NCBI GenBank assembly: GCA_020845775.1
Contig: JADLFC010000095.1
Location: forward strand, 1-41,355
Direction of reading: 5' to 3'
Length of the DNA stretch: 41,355 bases
Origin: Deltaproteobacteria bacterium
GTDB taxonomy: Bacteria; Bdellovibrionota_C; UBA2361; SZUA-149; JADLFC01
Position 1 is the first letter of the stretch. Each line of letters opens with the position of its first letter. Positions 22,773 through 32,304 of the stretch are shown here, in pieces. The notes beneath the pieces are model-generated. The model was not told the origin of the DNA, did no database searches, and saw only the letters and a list, made by a program, of their open reading frames with translations. A program made the position numbers and the translations under genes.

Positions 22773-23769
22773 TTTCATCCACTCCTAATTCACTAGCACC
22801 ATGCGAATGTAAAATGTGTTCCTTCATCTCGCTCATGCTAACTTCAAAAGCTCCATGTATTCGCTCGACGAGTTCTAAAGCCCTTAGACCATCGCGACCA
22901 CTAACCACAGGCTCTGTCCTGTTAATAACCGCACTTATAAACGACTCAATCTCATCCTCCAGTGCATCCCTGGGCGTAATCTTCTTCTCCACTACCGAAA
23001 TATCAGCCAGTCCAGCCCCGGTGGAGTTTGGCTTTTTGGTATAGGTCTTCAGTCGCTTTTTTTCAAAATCAAGCGATATATATACATTTGGCTGAAATAT
23101 CCTAATAGTGCGCTCAGAATTAAAGGCGGCTCGACTAGCAGAAACATTTGCAACCGCTCCGCCCTCGAACAACAGCCGCGCATTGGCAATATCCACTGAA
23201 TTTGTAAGCACAGGGACGCCGACAGCATCTACGCGCTTTAACGGTCGACCAACGAGATGAGATACTATGTCAATATCGTGGATCATCAAATCCAAAACTA
23301 CATCGACATCGTGCCCACGCCCTTTAAACTTAGCTATGCGCCGAACTTCAAAAAACCACGGCTGAGTTAAAAGTTTTTTCATTTCCACAAAAGCTGGGTT
23401 AAAACGCTCGAGATGCCCAACCTGAAGAATTCTGCCATTCCTCTCGGCAATCTCAATCAAAAGCCGCGCCTCGTCTTTGGTGGTGGTCATGGGTTTTTCA
23501 ATCAACACATCGATGCCGCTTTCCAACAATAACTTTGCTATCTCAAAATGAGTAGAAGTATCACTTGCAATACTCGCACAACTCACCCCTAGACTCGGCA
23601 GCTCTCTGTAGTCTGATAAGCCACATGTCCTAAACCGCGAAGCAACTTGTCGTCTCTTTTCGTCAGATACATCCACCACAACTGATAATTCCGCGCGCTT
23701 TGACTTAGCAAACTTCTCCGCATGGAATTGCCCTAAATAACCAACGCCAATTACCGCTGCTCTTATCAC
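22756..23769 (-). CDS. Gfo/Idh/MocA oxidoreductase, possible GnnA (UDP-GlcNAc 3-dehydrogenase)
   Basis: NAD(P)-dependent oxidoreductase of 337 aa. The Rossmann motif is GVGYLGQFHA (8-17), the substrate-cofactor motif EKPM (91-94), then GHLERFNP (118-125) and DVVLDLMIHDIDIV (156-169), whose His164 and Asp residues lie in the expected active-site segment. Known biology: in Acidithiobacillus ferrooxidans, GnnA of this family sits with GnnB between lpxA and lpxB and makes the 3-amino sugar of lipid A. Here the gene overlaps lpxB, which favours such a role. No GnnB-like aminotransferase is present in the window, because the next upstream gene is divergent. The family is sure; GnnA is inference. 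Confidence 0.85.
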   Translation of the reverse strand: MIRAAVIGVGYLGQFHAEKFAKSKRAELSVVVDVSDEKRRQVASRFRTCGLSDYRELPSLGVSCASIASDTSTHFEIAKLLLESGIDVLIEKPMTTTKDEARLLIEIAERNGRILQVGHLERFNPAFVEMKKLLTQPWFFEVRRIAKFKGRGHDVDVVLDLMIHDIDIVSHLVGRPLKRVDAVGVPVLTNSVDIANARLLFEGGAVANVSASRAAFNSERTIRIFQPNVYISLDFEKKRLKTYTKKPNSTGAGLADISVVEKKITPRDALEDEIESFISAVINRTEPVVSGRDGLRALELVERIHGAFEVSMSEMKEHILHSHGASELGVDENVFSR

Positions 23770-24076
23770 CTAAAACATTCCTAAAAAACTAAGAAATAAG
23801 AAGTCAAGTTGTTATTACTTATCGAAATTAGAGTACACAATTTTGACAACTATGCACCACTATATTCCAGAACGAATAAGTCTCAATAATATCAACTACT
23901 TACGACGCAAACGTGCCGCCAAACAAGCTCGAATAAGGCACAAATTTACACCAAAATACCAAAAAAAGGAATCTCTCTGAATCACTTGCCAAATCGAGCT
24001 TTTTGCCTGAAGCTTTGGGAACAAATTTGGACTAACGCTTGGCTTATAGACGAACGAAAAAAGCTGACTTTTTAAC
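23770..24076 (+). other. 307-base divergent intergenic region
   Basis: Gap between the Gfo/Idh-lpxB-msbA unit (-) and the AsmA-family gene (+). It must carry promoters for both directions, but I see no convincing -35/-10 pair. A TTGACA at 23843 has TATATT only 12 bases later, which is too close. No repeat, tRNA or plausible small ORF was recognised. Confidence 0.5.
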
Positions 24077-26479
24077 ATGAAATTGACACTAAAAATACTC
24101 CTTGGTTTTCTCTTTATTGGTTTACTAATGGCGGCCGTTGTGGTCTGGAACGCCAATTCAATCGCAAAGACTTTTAGGCCACAACTCGAAACTATGCTGT
24201 CGCAGGCTATTAACGCACCGCTAAGTTTCGGAGAGATTGACCTAAAATTCTTTCCTCGTATCGCCATACGCCTTAACGATCTTTCTATAAAAAGTTCGCC
24301 GGATAATGAGGGCGAGACCTCTTCGGTAAAGGCTTTGCTGCTTTCAAGTAGCCCGCTAGACATAATGCGAGGGCGTTTGTCAGTTTCAGAGATAGGCGTA
24401 GAAAACGCCAATGTGTCTATCAGGAGAAAAGCAGACGGAACACTTACTATTGCCGGAATACCACTCGCTCAGGCAGCACGAACCAATAAAAATGAAAACA
24501 ATTCCTCGACTGAGGCTGGAGGTACGCCTATTTCCATAAACATTGATGCGGTTCAAGTAGTAAATACCTCGCTAAACTGGATAGACGAGACTGTAACGCC
24601 GACTGCAAAGCTAACTATCTCTGACATCAATACACGACTAGATGAGATAGACCTTGCCGGCAAAGCTCGCATTGAACTATCAGCTAAGGCATTTAGCGAC
24701 AACGCGAAAAGCATCCAATTAAACGGAATCCTTGGAAACCCCTTAGAGGGCTTCCCATCGAACTTAAGTCTCGATCTTAATGACATATCTCTAAAAAAAT
24801 TAAACACTACACTCGAGACCTATGACATCAAACTCGAAAAAGCAGAACTTGGAGAAACATTTTCTTTGTCTACGAATATTTCAATGGAGAAGGGTTCCGA
24901 TGCCAATATCTCTGCTAATCTCGATGCTTCAAGTTCAAGTATCGTTTTTGAAAACATATTAGACAAAAAAGCCGGCACTACTCTTAAGATCAACCTATCC
25001 GCTACCGCTTCGCTCCTCGGTGACATCTCCGCAAAAACCGCAACACTTGCGCTTGGAAATTTATCTTTAAATGCTCCTTTTAACATAGGTAAGGATAGCA
25101 TTTCCTTAAATCTAAGCTCCCAAGACATGTCACTAGCAGACTTGTCAACTATACTTCCAATGCTTCAACCATTTGGACTGGAAGGCAAACTAAAAAGCAA
25201 CATTTACGTATCAATGGCACGATCTGGCGCTGAGGCCAACAAGCCTAAAATGACTGGCCAAATAGAACTACAAGACGTTGGAGCAAAAGTTAGTGCGCCC
25301 TCAAAGGAGGGAAGCAATTCACCGGCATTAACGGTTAACAAAATAAATGGTCAGATTGCGCTAGCTCAGGACACAATATCGTCAAAAAAAATATCCTTGG
25401 CTATAGCCGAACAGAACATCGACCTTGGTTTTAAAGTCTCATCGCTTACAAACCCGCTCATCGCAGCAGTGATTAGCACTAATAAGTTAAATGTGTGGCC
25501 ACTTGTTAGTCCATTTGCGCCTACGTCTAAAGCGCTCCAAACATCGTCGATTGAAGATATGAAGATAACTGCAACTTACGGAACCGAAAATCAAAGCGGC
25601 AACGTTAGCATTTTAGCCGGGAACGCACAACTTGCTGGAATTGAAGGCAAAAACATTAAAGTGGCGGTAATGCTAAAACCAGAGACAATATTTCTAAAGC
25701 CAAGTTCCTTGGATGCCTTTAGCGGGAATATTGAACTTCAGGGATATCTAAAGCAAAATCCTCAGCAGGACTTCGAAGTAGCGTTAAAGGGTTTAAATCT
25801 GGATTCTTCCTTGCTCTCGAATGCTTTAATGCCAACGAGTAAAATATCACTGAGTGGGACCATGGATCACTTAACCATTAACGCTAAGGCAGAAGCACAG
25901 AGGCTAATGCCAACTCTTGCTAGCTCGACTCGTTTCGCCGTATCTAATGGCGCAATAGAGGGTGTAAACATAGCAGGACAGGCTTTGGCAAAAATTAATC
26001 AAATTCCTGGGCTTGGCGAGGCCCTTAGTGCCTATATACCAGAAAAGCATCGAGGTATTTTCCAAAGTAGCGATACGGCATTTACTAAACTAATAAGCGA
26101 CATTTCTATTCGCGACGAGATTATGTCACTTAGCACGATGCTTTTGGAGCATCCACTCTATATTATTAGCGGTCACGGCGATATTAATTTTAACGGCTCA
26201 CTAAAGCTAAAAACGCAGTTAAAACTTACACCCCTGCTTGCAAAGAGCATGGTGCTGTCGCAGCCAAAACTTGCCTTGCTCTTAGATGAGGGAGATAACA
26301 TCGTAATCCCTGTAGTAATAACACGTCAAAATGAGTCAACCCTGGTTGTGCCAGACACTACAGAGTTGTTTAAGCGAGCAGCCAAAAATACCGCTAAAGA
26401 AGCGGCACAGAGGCAAATTGAAAAACTAATTCCAGGTGCTGGAGGAGCCGCTAAGGTACTAGATTCCTTATTTAAGTAG
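24077..26479 (+). CDS. AsmA family protein
   Basis: Envelope protein of the AsmA/TamB-like group, anchored in the inner membrane with a long periplasmic beta-rich part. These proteins are thought to help move lipids or affect outer-membrane assembly. The 800-aa product has one N-terminal hydrophobic segment (about 5-26). The AsmA start pattern follows: LETMLSQAINAPLSFGEIDL, then FPRIAIRLNDLSI and LDIMRGRLSVSEIGVENANV. Near the C-terminus are AFAVSNGAIEGVNIAGQA-like and SGHGDINFNGSL elements. Ser/Thr/Asn-rich repeats fill the middle. Nearby lipid A genes are divergent, so the link is only positional. Confidence 0.82.
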   Translation: MKLTLKILLGFLFIGLLMAAVVVWNANSIAKTFRPQLETMLSQAINAPLSFGEIDLKFFPRIAIRLNDLSIKSSPDNEGETSSVKALLLSSSPLDIMRGRLSVSEIGVENANVSIRRKADGTLTIAGIPLAQAARTNKNENNSSTEAGGTPISINIDAVQVVNTSLNWIDETVTPTAKLTISDINTRLDEIDLAGKARIELSAKAFSDNAKSIQLNGILGNPLEGFPSNLSLDLNDISLKKLNTTLETYDIKLEKAELGETFSLSTNISMEKGSDANISANLDASSSSIVFENILDKKAGTTLKINLSATASLLGDISAKTATLALGNLSLNAPFNIGKDSISLNLSSQDMSLADLSTILPMLQPFGLEGKLKSNIYVSMARSGAEANKPKMTGQIELQDVGAKVSAPSKEGSNSPALTVNKINGQIALAQDTISSKKISLAIAEQNIDLGFKVSSLTNPLIAAVISTNKLNVWPLVSPFAPTSKALQTSSIEDMKITATYGTENQSGNVSILAGNAQLAGIEGKNIKVAVMLKPETIFLKPSSLDAFSGNIELQGYLKQNPQQDFEVALKGLNLDSSLLSNALMPTSKISLSGTMDHLTINAKAEAQRLMPTLASSTRFAVSNGAIEGVNIAGQALAKINQIPGLGEALSAYIPEKHRGIFQSSDTAFTKLISDISIRDEIMSLSTMLLEHPLYIISGHGDINFNGSLKLKTQLKLTPLLAKSMVLSQPKLALLLDEGDNIVIPVVITRQNESTLVVPDTTELFKRAAKNTAKEAAQRQIEKLIPGAGGAAKVLDSLFK

Positions 26480-26529
26480 GGAAAAACAATAAATACAAGT
26501 TATTAGCAGAAGGCATCTTGTAGATCCAA

Positions 26530-27342
26530 TCAAAGTAGTTCGATTTGCTGTCGTTTTACCCAGCCACTACGTTCTGCCGGAAGGACTATCTCTAGCCATT
26601 CGCCTCTCTGCTCGGCAACATCTACTTCAGCACCATCGTGCAGCACAAAAACGACCTGAAACGAATCAGAGTTACCCGAATACACCTTGGCCTCTTTTGT
26701 CACTATTACTCCAGCCTGCGCGCTCTCTATAGAAAACCTTCGCAAACCGTCTATTCCCTGCCTGCTCGCAAACGTACCTACTGCACAAACAACTGTAACA
26801 AAAAGACTTAGGGCTAAGGACGTTGCCAAAAGAGCAGTGCGTTTAAAATAGCAAATCACACCGATTATCCAAAAACACGCATAAGACATTAAGAATCCTA
26901 CGCGTAGCTCTCTATCGCTCACCTTTGTTCCCAGAAGCAAAACATTGGCAAAAACTGAAAACCATGAATCTTCGGAATAATCTAGCTTGTCAATTGCCTT
27001 CTTTCTAGCCAAGGACAAATTTGCGCTCAGATCTGGATCTCGAGGGATTTCTGCAAATGCTCGCCGGTAGTTTGCAATACTTTTCCCATATTCGCCCAGC
27101 CTGTAATATGCGTTGCCGAGATTATACCGCAAATGAGGATTGTCAAATCCCGTAACAAGAACACTCTCGTAACTTTCTTTAGCCTTAACGTAATCCTGCT
27201 TCTCGTAGCTGTCATTCCCCGCCTTAATCACTTCGACAAAATCGGCTTGCACTTGAGCTAGAGCACAGCAGGCCGTGCCGAAAACCAACATACCAAAACA
27301 CCAAACGAACAGAGCTCTATTAAATATGTTTATCCAATTCAT
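26530..27342 (-). CDS. batE: BatE-like TPR and SH3 protein
   Basis: Last gene of the Bat run. The 270-aa product has an N-terminal signal or anchor segment (about 8-30). TPR repeats follow (about 35-115: AGNDSYEKQDYVKAKESYES, then NLGNAYYRLGEYGKSIANYR). Two hydrophobic helices come next (about 148-190) and a C-terminal SH3-like domain (about 210-270: IVTKEAKVYSG, DGAEVDVAEQRGEWLEI and SGWV). This order is the known BatE layout. It is likely a periplasmic-facing scaffold in a membrane complex with BatA and BatB. Its start overlaps the end of batD by 23 bases. Confidence 0.85.
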   Translation of the reverse strand: MNWINIFNRALFVWCFGMLVFGTACCALAQVQADFVEVIKAGNDSYEKQDYVKAKESYESVLVTGFDNPHLRYNLGNAYYRLGEYGKSIANYRRAFAEIPRDPDLSANLSLARKKAIDKLDYSEDSWFSVFANVLLLGTKVSDRELRVGFLMSYACFWIIGVICYFKRTALLATSLALSLFVTVVCAVGTFASRQGIDGLRRFSIESAQAGVIVTKEAKVYSGNSDSFQVVFVLHDGAEVDVAEQRGEWLEIVLPAERSGWVKRQQIELL

Positions 27343-29149
27343 TAATCAGCACCCTTGCCTCTCCCACTATATCACTACCACTTTCGTCCGCACCTAACGC
27401 ATTGCTAAATCTCAATCTTTCTAGCTTTGCTAGATACTGCGCTACATTAGTAGCTAACTTGTGATCGCTAAGTTTAACAGAAATCAACCGTTCTATCTCA
27501 GAGGGAGTCATGCTTGCACATTTACAAGAAAACTTATTGGCTAAATACGTTCTTGCTATTTGCGAAAGCTCATCGCTGATTTTATCTCCGCGCGTATCCT
27601 TAAGAGCCTCAATGTCCTGCATAGCTATACTTTGCGCTCTCCTTCTCAGAGCCGCGTTAGGATCGGCCGAAACTCTTAGCCAATGCTCAGCAAATACGCA
27701 GACTGAAAAAGCCAGTATCGGCACAACAACAAAAACTATGACAATAAAGCGATTTTCGATTGGCTTAGTTTCTCTATACAATTCATCCGAGACGCGCTGC
27801 GGCAATAGATCTTCGCCTAGAACTTTTACCGCTTGTTTTTCTTGCCGAGCATCCACAACTCCAGCACCGCTTGTAGACGACTTAGCGTCAATATGTTCGT
27901 CACTTGAAACCGCATCGACTACGACTGAACGGCTAGGAGTTTTTAGGATCTCATAAGAAGCACTTTCTGGATCGAAAACTACTATGTCAAACCTCGGAAC
28001 CGTGAGCTCACCGATTTTTTGAGGGATGAGAGCAAAAGTAAATTTCTTTTTGAAAAAAACTCTGTCATTTTCTAAGAACGCCTCAATTTCCGGCTTGTCG
28101 GCATAAACCTTAAAGTTATCATCCCTGGATTCTGGAATCTCGTATGGCCGCAAATTGGCGTCGCCATATAACTCAACAGTCATAGTGGCACTTTGGTTGC
28201 TTCGTATAAGCACCTTATCCACAGAAGATGCTAGTTTAACTTTTCCCACTGGGGTATAGGAGAGCCCTGAGACAGGTGGAGGTGGCAAGGGTTTTGCGCT
28301 CAGCGAAATAGCAGGTGCGACAAAATTTTTCCTTACAGCATCACTAAAGACATTCATATCAAATATACTAGGCAACCTCTGAGCAAAGGGCTCAAAGTAT
28401 CTCTTGTCGAAATAACTAGAAGGAACTTGCAATGATGCTGTTAACCTCCTGGCGGGAATACCTAGTGTTCCCGCGGTTGTTGGGAACAAAGATTCGCGCA
28501 AGGTAAGAACTTGGAAACTAGCATTACTATCCGTGTATGACTTACTTCCAGCTTCGCCAAAAGATTCGCGCCAAAAGCCAGTAAGTTCGATGGGCGTAAG
28601 TTCCGCACCAAATATTTTTGCCTGCGACCTGAACCTAGTTTCATACAATATTTGCTCGCCGACGAATGGTGACTCCTTGCTAACCTTATGGCTTAGCTCA
28701 CTACCCTTGGTATTTTCGGCAATAGCTTCGCTCGTAGGCAGAATAGTCAGAGAAGGAAGCTTGAAACTTATTCTCTGCGTTCCATTAATAAAATACCCAT
28801 CCGGAAGCTGATAAGTGCCAGGAGCCAGCGATGGACTTAGAATTATGCGAAAAGAAAATGTCTTATTCGATTCGGAATGCCCATTAATAAAATATTGCTT
28901 AATGGCGGTTCCGAGTGCTTCAAACTCAAACTTTTCACTAGCTTCAAAACTTGGCCCTTCTAGCGAATCGCTGGTATCGCTAACCGCGACTTTTAACACA
29001 AACTCATCCTCTAGGCTTCCGGATCTTGGCTGAAGAGATAATTTCACCTCTGGCGCCGAAGCCAATGCCACAGTACATGCAGTAGAGACAACTAATGCCC
29101 AAATAGACAAGGCGATAAATAATCGAACACAGTTCCTAGGTGACAGCAT
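27320..29149 (-). CDS. batD: BatD (aerotolerance) protein
   Basis: Large envelope protein of the Bat cluster. The 609-aa product has a signal peptide, then two to three beta-rich domains of the oxygen tolerance family (about 30-440; KLSLQPRSGSLEDEFVLKVA near the start, FGEAGSKSYTDSNASFQVL later). One hydrophobic helix follows (about 470-492), and a cytosolic helical tail (about 500-609) ends it. ATG at 29149 is chosen; TTG at 29161 would add four residues. The family is sure from order and topology; the molecular function is not known. It lies between batC (46-base gap) and batE (overlap). Confidence 0.83.
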   Translation of the reverse strand: MLSPRNCVRLFIALSIWALVVSTACTVALASAPEVKLSLQPRSGSLEDEFVLKVAVSDTSDSLEGPSFEASEKFEFEALGTAIKQYFINGHSESNKTFSFRIILSPSLAPGTYQLPDGYFINGTQRISFKLPSLTILPTSEAIAENTKGSELSHKVSKESPFVGEQILYETRFRSQAKIFGAELTPIELTGFWRESFGEAGSKSYTDSNASFQVLTLRESLFPTTAGTLGIPARRLTASLQVPSSYFDKRYFEPFAQRLPSIFDMNVFSDAVRKNFVAPAISLSAKPLPPPPVSGLSYTPVGKVKLASSVDKVLIRSNQSATMTVELYGDANLRPYEIPESRDDNFKVYADKPEIEAFLENDRVFFKKKFTFALIPQKIGELTVPRFDIVVFDPESASYEILKTPSRSVVVDAVSSDEHIDAKSSTSGAGVVDARQEKQAVKVLGEDLLPQRVSDELYRETKPIENRFIVIVFVVVPILAFSVCVFAEHWLRVSADPNAALRRRAQSIAMQDIEALKDTRGDKISDELSQIARTYLANKFSCKCASMTPSEIERLISVKLSDHKLATNVAQYLAKLERLRFSNALGADESGSDIVGEARVLINELDKHI

Positions 29150-29195
29150 TATTCTAATCAAATTCTCTCATACTAAAGATTCAAACCATTTTCCT

Positions 29196-30209
29196 CTACC
29201 AATCATTTTCCGGTAAGTCTTCCTGACTCGCATTTAGTTCACGCAAGGCTTTGCGCTTTAGGTGCTCCAAATGCGCTTCGCGACTTTCCTCCACATTCCC
29301 AAGCAAAAACTCTAGTTGATTGCCGTACTCGCCACTCGAATCTTCCTCCTCTGCGCCATCAGCCATATCGGCTTCACCATCACCTCGTTCCGAAGCATTA
29401 CTATCCTCTCCCGCCTCGTTCTTGGACTCACTCTCCTGAGCCTCCTGTTTAGCAGTTTTCTCCTCTGCTTCCCCACGCGCATCTTCTTGCTTTAAAAGCT
29501 CCTCCTGCTCTTCCTCTCCCCCCTGCTGCGGCGACTGTTGTTGTTGCTCCTCCTGCTCGCCTTGCGAATCCTGTTGCGGCCTAGTCTCCGGCTGCTGTTT
29601 TTCCTGCTCCTCCTGTTGCTCAGTAAACTGTTTTTCTTGCTCTTCTTTTAGCTCGTCGCCAGAACTCCCCTTATCGCCCTTATCCTCTGAATCTTGAGAT
29701 TCAGATTTTTCTTCTTTAGACTGATTCTTAGAACTTTGCTCCTTTTTCTCTTGTTGCTCCTGCTTTTTCTTTTCTTCTAAAAGTCTCTTAACATAGGCGA
29801 GATTTTCCTTTGTTTCCTTGTCGTCTGGAATTAACTTTAGAGCCTCCTCGTAAGTCTTAATTGCATCCTCAAATTGTCCAAGCTGGACAAGCGAATTGCC
29901 AGCATTGTAAATAGCAAATCCCTTCGACGAAGAGTCATTCGCGGCCTCTACCGCCTTAAAAAAGCTCGCCTGCGCCTCTTCAAAACGCCCCAATCTATAA
30001 TTGCTGGCTCCTTCGCCAACAAAAAAGCGATAATCCTCTGGGTTCTCTCTAGCACCTTCGCCAAATTTTTTTAGCGCCAACTCAAAATCACCAACCTTAT
30101 AACTATCGCTTGCAGCTCTTCCCAAAAACTCTTCAAATTGCGCTTGCGCATCAGCCGCAAACGCCAAAGCCAAACAGCACAATAGTCCTATCTGTGTTTG
30201 CTTAACCAT
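29196..30209 (-). CDS. batC: BatC-like TPR protein with a Gln/Glu-rich segment
   Basis: The 337-aa product has a signal peptide (about 1-24). TPR repeats follow (about 37-145: ASDSYKVGDFELALKKFGEG, YRLGRFEEAQASFFKAV, YNAGNSLVQLGQFEDAIKTY). A long low-complexity stretch rich in Gln, Glu, Lys and Ser then runs from about 145 to 300. The end EHLKRKALRELNASQEDL and PENDW resembles the conserved BatC tail. The repeat-like DNA (CTCCTG and similar triplets on the plus strand) may be a hot spot for length change. Its start overlaps the stop of batB by eight bases. Confidence 0.83.
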   Translation of the reverse strand: MVKQTQIGLLCCLALAFAADAQAQFEEFLGRAASDSYKVGDFELALKKFGEGARENPEDYRFFVGEGASNYRLGRFEEAQASFFKAVEAANDSSSKGFAIYNAGNSLVQLGQFEDAIKTYEEALKLIPDDKETKENLAYVKRLLEEKKKQEQQEKKEQSSKNQSKEEKSESQDSEDKGDKGSSGDELKEEQEKQFTEQQEEQEKQQPETRPQQDSQGEQEEQQQQSPQQGGEEEQEELLKQEDARGEAEEKTAKQEAQESESKNEAGEDSNASERGDGEADMADGAEEEDSSGEYGNQLEFLLGNVEESREAHLEHLKRKALRELNASQEDLPENDW

Positions 30210-31272
30210 TCCGAGATGCTTTTTTCAACAAACGAAACTTAAATGCCTTCAGCAAACCAGTTGCCGGATGTAACAACTCAGCTAAGCACGGCAATAGCAA
30301 AAACAGTATAGCTATAGAAAGAGGGAGCTGAAAATATTCGTTCCATTGTTTCTTACGCGAACCCTCAACCGTACTCGAGCTCAAGGTCTGCTTTATTCCG
30401 GAATCGTAAATTATCTCTGTATCCCCATCGGAGGTAATGGACTTAACATAAATACCACCAGTTTCGGCGGCTAGCTGTTTTAAGGGTTCCTCATTAAGCC
30501 TCGATATCACCGTTTCTCCCAAGTTGTTTTTCTTATAACGCCCATCGGAAAGCTTTATGGGTGAACCAGTTTCAGTTCCAACTCCTATAATAAATATCTT
30601 GGTGTTACTTGCTGTCGCCTCAGCTCGGACTGCACTCAAATCACCAGAAAACGACTCGCCATCTGTAAAGAGAATTATCGCGTGTTCTCGCGCCGAAGAC
30701 ACTTTAGAGTTCTTTTGCTTAATTGCCTGCATGGACTTTCGCAAAGCACCTTCTAAATTACTTCCCTGTAGCGGTATCAAATCCGGCGAAAGGGAATCCA
30801 CAAAACTTCTAAAAGTGCCATAGTCAACCGTAAACGGAGTTTGTAGAAACGCAGTTCCTGCAAACGTGACTAAAGCAACGCGATCGCCCTGGAGATGAGA
30901 TAGAAGATCGAGAATTTCCCGCCTCACTCGCTCGAGTCGCGTAGGCGAAATGTCTTCGGCTAACATGCTATGCGACACATCGACAGCTAAGACTATATCA
31001 ACACCTCTCTTGTGGCCCTTTTGCCAAACAAATCCCCATTGCGGTCTCAACAGTGAAAAAATAGCCGCTAACACAACCATAACGGCAAATGCGCTCTCCA
31101 ATAGGCGTTTGCGGCCATGGCGATTAAAATCGGGAATAACCGCATCCCATAGAGATATGTCGACAAAATTTTCAAGCTGCCTCCTGCTATTTACGCGCTG
31201 CCACCAGCAAAACGCTCCACTGATAATTCCAGCGAGAAAAAGCCATGACAGGTGCGCATTTGCAAATTGCAT
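30202..31272 (-). CDS. batB: BatB, VWA-domain membrane protein
   Basis: The 356-aa product has N-terminal hydrophobic helices (about 8-24 and 60-76), a von Willebrand A domain (about 90-290) and a C-terminal helix (about 315-335). The MIDAS start is DVSHS (Asp98, Ser100, Ser102), and ALVTFAGTAF and ILFTDGESFSGDLSAV give the later metal-contact segments. The domain probably binds a protein ligand through a divalent metal on the periplasmic face. The start lies 15 bases after the batA stop, and its end overlaps batC. The VWA-TM layout plus neighbours supports BatB. Confidence 0.88.
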   Translation of the reverse strand: MQFANAHLSWLFLAGIISGAFCWWQRVNSRRQLENFVDISLWDAVIPDFNRHGRKRLLESAFAVMVVLAAIFSLLRPQWGFVWQKGHKRGVDIVLAVDVSHSMLAEDISPTRLERVRREILDLLSHLQGDRVALVTFAGTAFLQTPFTVDYGTFRSFVDSLSPDLIPLQGSNLEGALRKSMQAIKQKNSKVSSAREHAIILFTDGESFSGDLSAVRAEATASNTKIFIIGVGTETGSPIKLSDGRYKKNNLGETVISRLNEEPLKQLAAETGGIYVKSITSDGDTEIIYDSGIKQTLSSSTVEGSRKKQWNEYFQLPLSIAILFLLLPCLAELLHPATGLLKAFKFRLLKKASRNG

Positions 31273-31287
31273 ATAACTTTTAAGTTG

Positions 31288-32304
31288 TTATGGAATTTTT
31301 AAAAACACAGTAGCAGATAAGAACAAGTGTGTCATAAACGACAAAAGGCCAATCACGATAAAGGGAAAGAAGCGCTCTCGATAATCCACATACTCAAAGG
31401 TCTTTTCGTCGCGCACTTCCAGTTTGTCAATTTCTGCATATACCCTCTTTAGCTCTTCGGTATTTTTAGCATTAAAATATTCTCCCTCCGTCGTGCTAGC
31501 AATTTTCTTAAGAGTTTCTTCGTCGTACTCCATCTTGCGGTCTACCAAAGTAGTGCCTCCAAAAATGCCACGCACCGGAAACGGCGCATACCCAGAATCC
31601 CCTATACCAATTGCGTGAACTTTAGTGTTTAGTTCCTTCGCAATCTTAGCTGCTTCTAGTGGACTGATGGCACCAGAATTATTCTTGCCATCAGTAACGA
31701 GCACGACTGTCCTCGAATTTGATTCAATTTCCTTAATTTGCTTTAGAGCAATCGCAAGCGCACTCCCAATCGCGGTCCCTTGACCGGCCATTCCTATTTC
31801 CATGCTATCGACAAAAGCGTTAAGGATATCGTGATCGAGAGTGAGAGGGCATTGAGTAAAAGCCTGATCCCCAAAAACAACTAGTCCTATTCTATCTGCT
31901 ACTCTTGCCTTTATGAACTCTTTAACGACAAACTTTAAAGCCGTTAGCCTATCTACCCTCTCGTCTTGTAAAAAAAAGTCTAGAGCCTGCATACTACCCG
32001 ACACGTCTAGAGCTAATATTATATCGCGTCCGCTAGCCTCAATTTCACTAAACTGATTTCCAGACTGCGGGCGCGCCAGAGCAATAGTAAACATGACGAA
32101 ACTTAACAGCTTAAGTGCCGACAACACCTTTGCTCTGCACACAGTGCGCCGCGATCTAGGAATAGCAAAAATGTCTACGGGAGACGAAAATCTAATAGCA
32201 CCTGCACCATCTTTCGGCTTTCTGAACCGACTACGTATAGCACCGTCCAGAAAAAATGGAATAAACAGCAAAAGTAAAAAAGCCCATGGTGACTCAAACC
32301 GCAT
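31288..32304 (-). CDS. batA: BatA, VWA-domain membrane protein
   Basis: The 338-aa product starts with the BatA hallmark MRFESPWAFLLLLFIPFFL helix, has a second helix (about 60-78), then a VWA domain. The MIDAS is DVSGS (Asp100, Ser102, Ser104), with IGLVVFGDQAFTQCPLTLDH and TVVLVTDGKNNSGAISP. A final helix ends the protein. I chose the ATG at 32304 since AGGGGG lies nine bases upstream. Earlier Met codons (32313, 32376) add residues not seen in the family. Its start overlaps the upstream DUF4381 gene by 11 bases. BatA and BatB probably interact in the membrane. Confidence 0.9.
   Translation of the reverse strand: MRFESPWAFLLLLFIPFFLDGAIRSRFRKPKDGAGAIRFSSPVDIFAIPRSRRTVCRAKVLSALKLLSFVMFTIALARPQSGNQFSEIEASGRDIILALDVSGSMQALDFFLQDERVDRLTALKFVVKEFIKARVADRIGLVVFGDQAFTQCPLTLDHDILNAFVDSMEIGMAGQGTAIGSALAIALKQIKEIESNSRTVVLVTDGKNNSGAISPLEAAKIAKELNTKVHAIGIGDSGYAPFPVRGIFGGTTLVDRKMEYDEETLKKIASTTEGEYFNAKNTEELKRVYAEIDKLEVRDEKTFEYVDYRERFFPFIVIGLLSFMTHLFLSATVFLKIP

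Noticed and set aside
23843-23866. TTGACA and TATATT in the lpxB/AsmA gap
   Set aside because: Spacing is 12 bases, too short for a sigma-70 promoter.
23896-24411. 171-codon minus-strand ORF
   Set aside because: Most of it is antisense to the start of the AsmA-family gene and no protein motif is visible.
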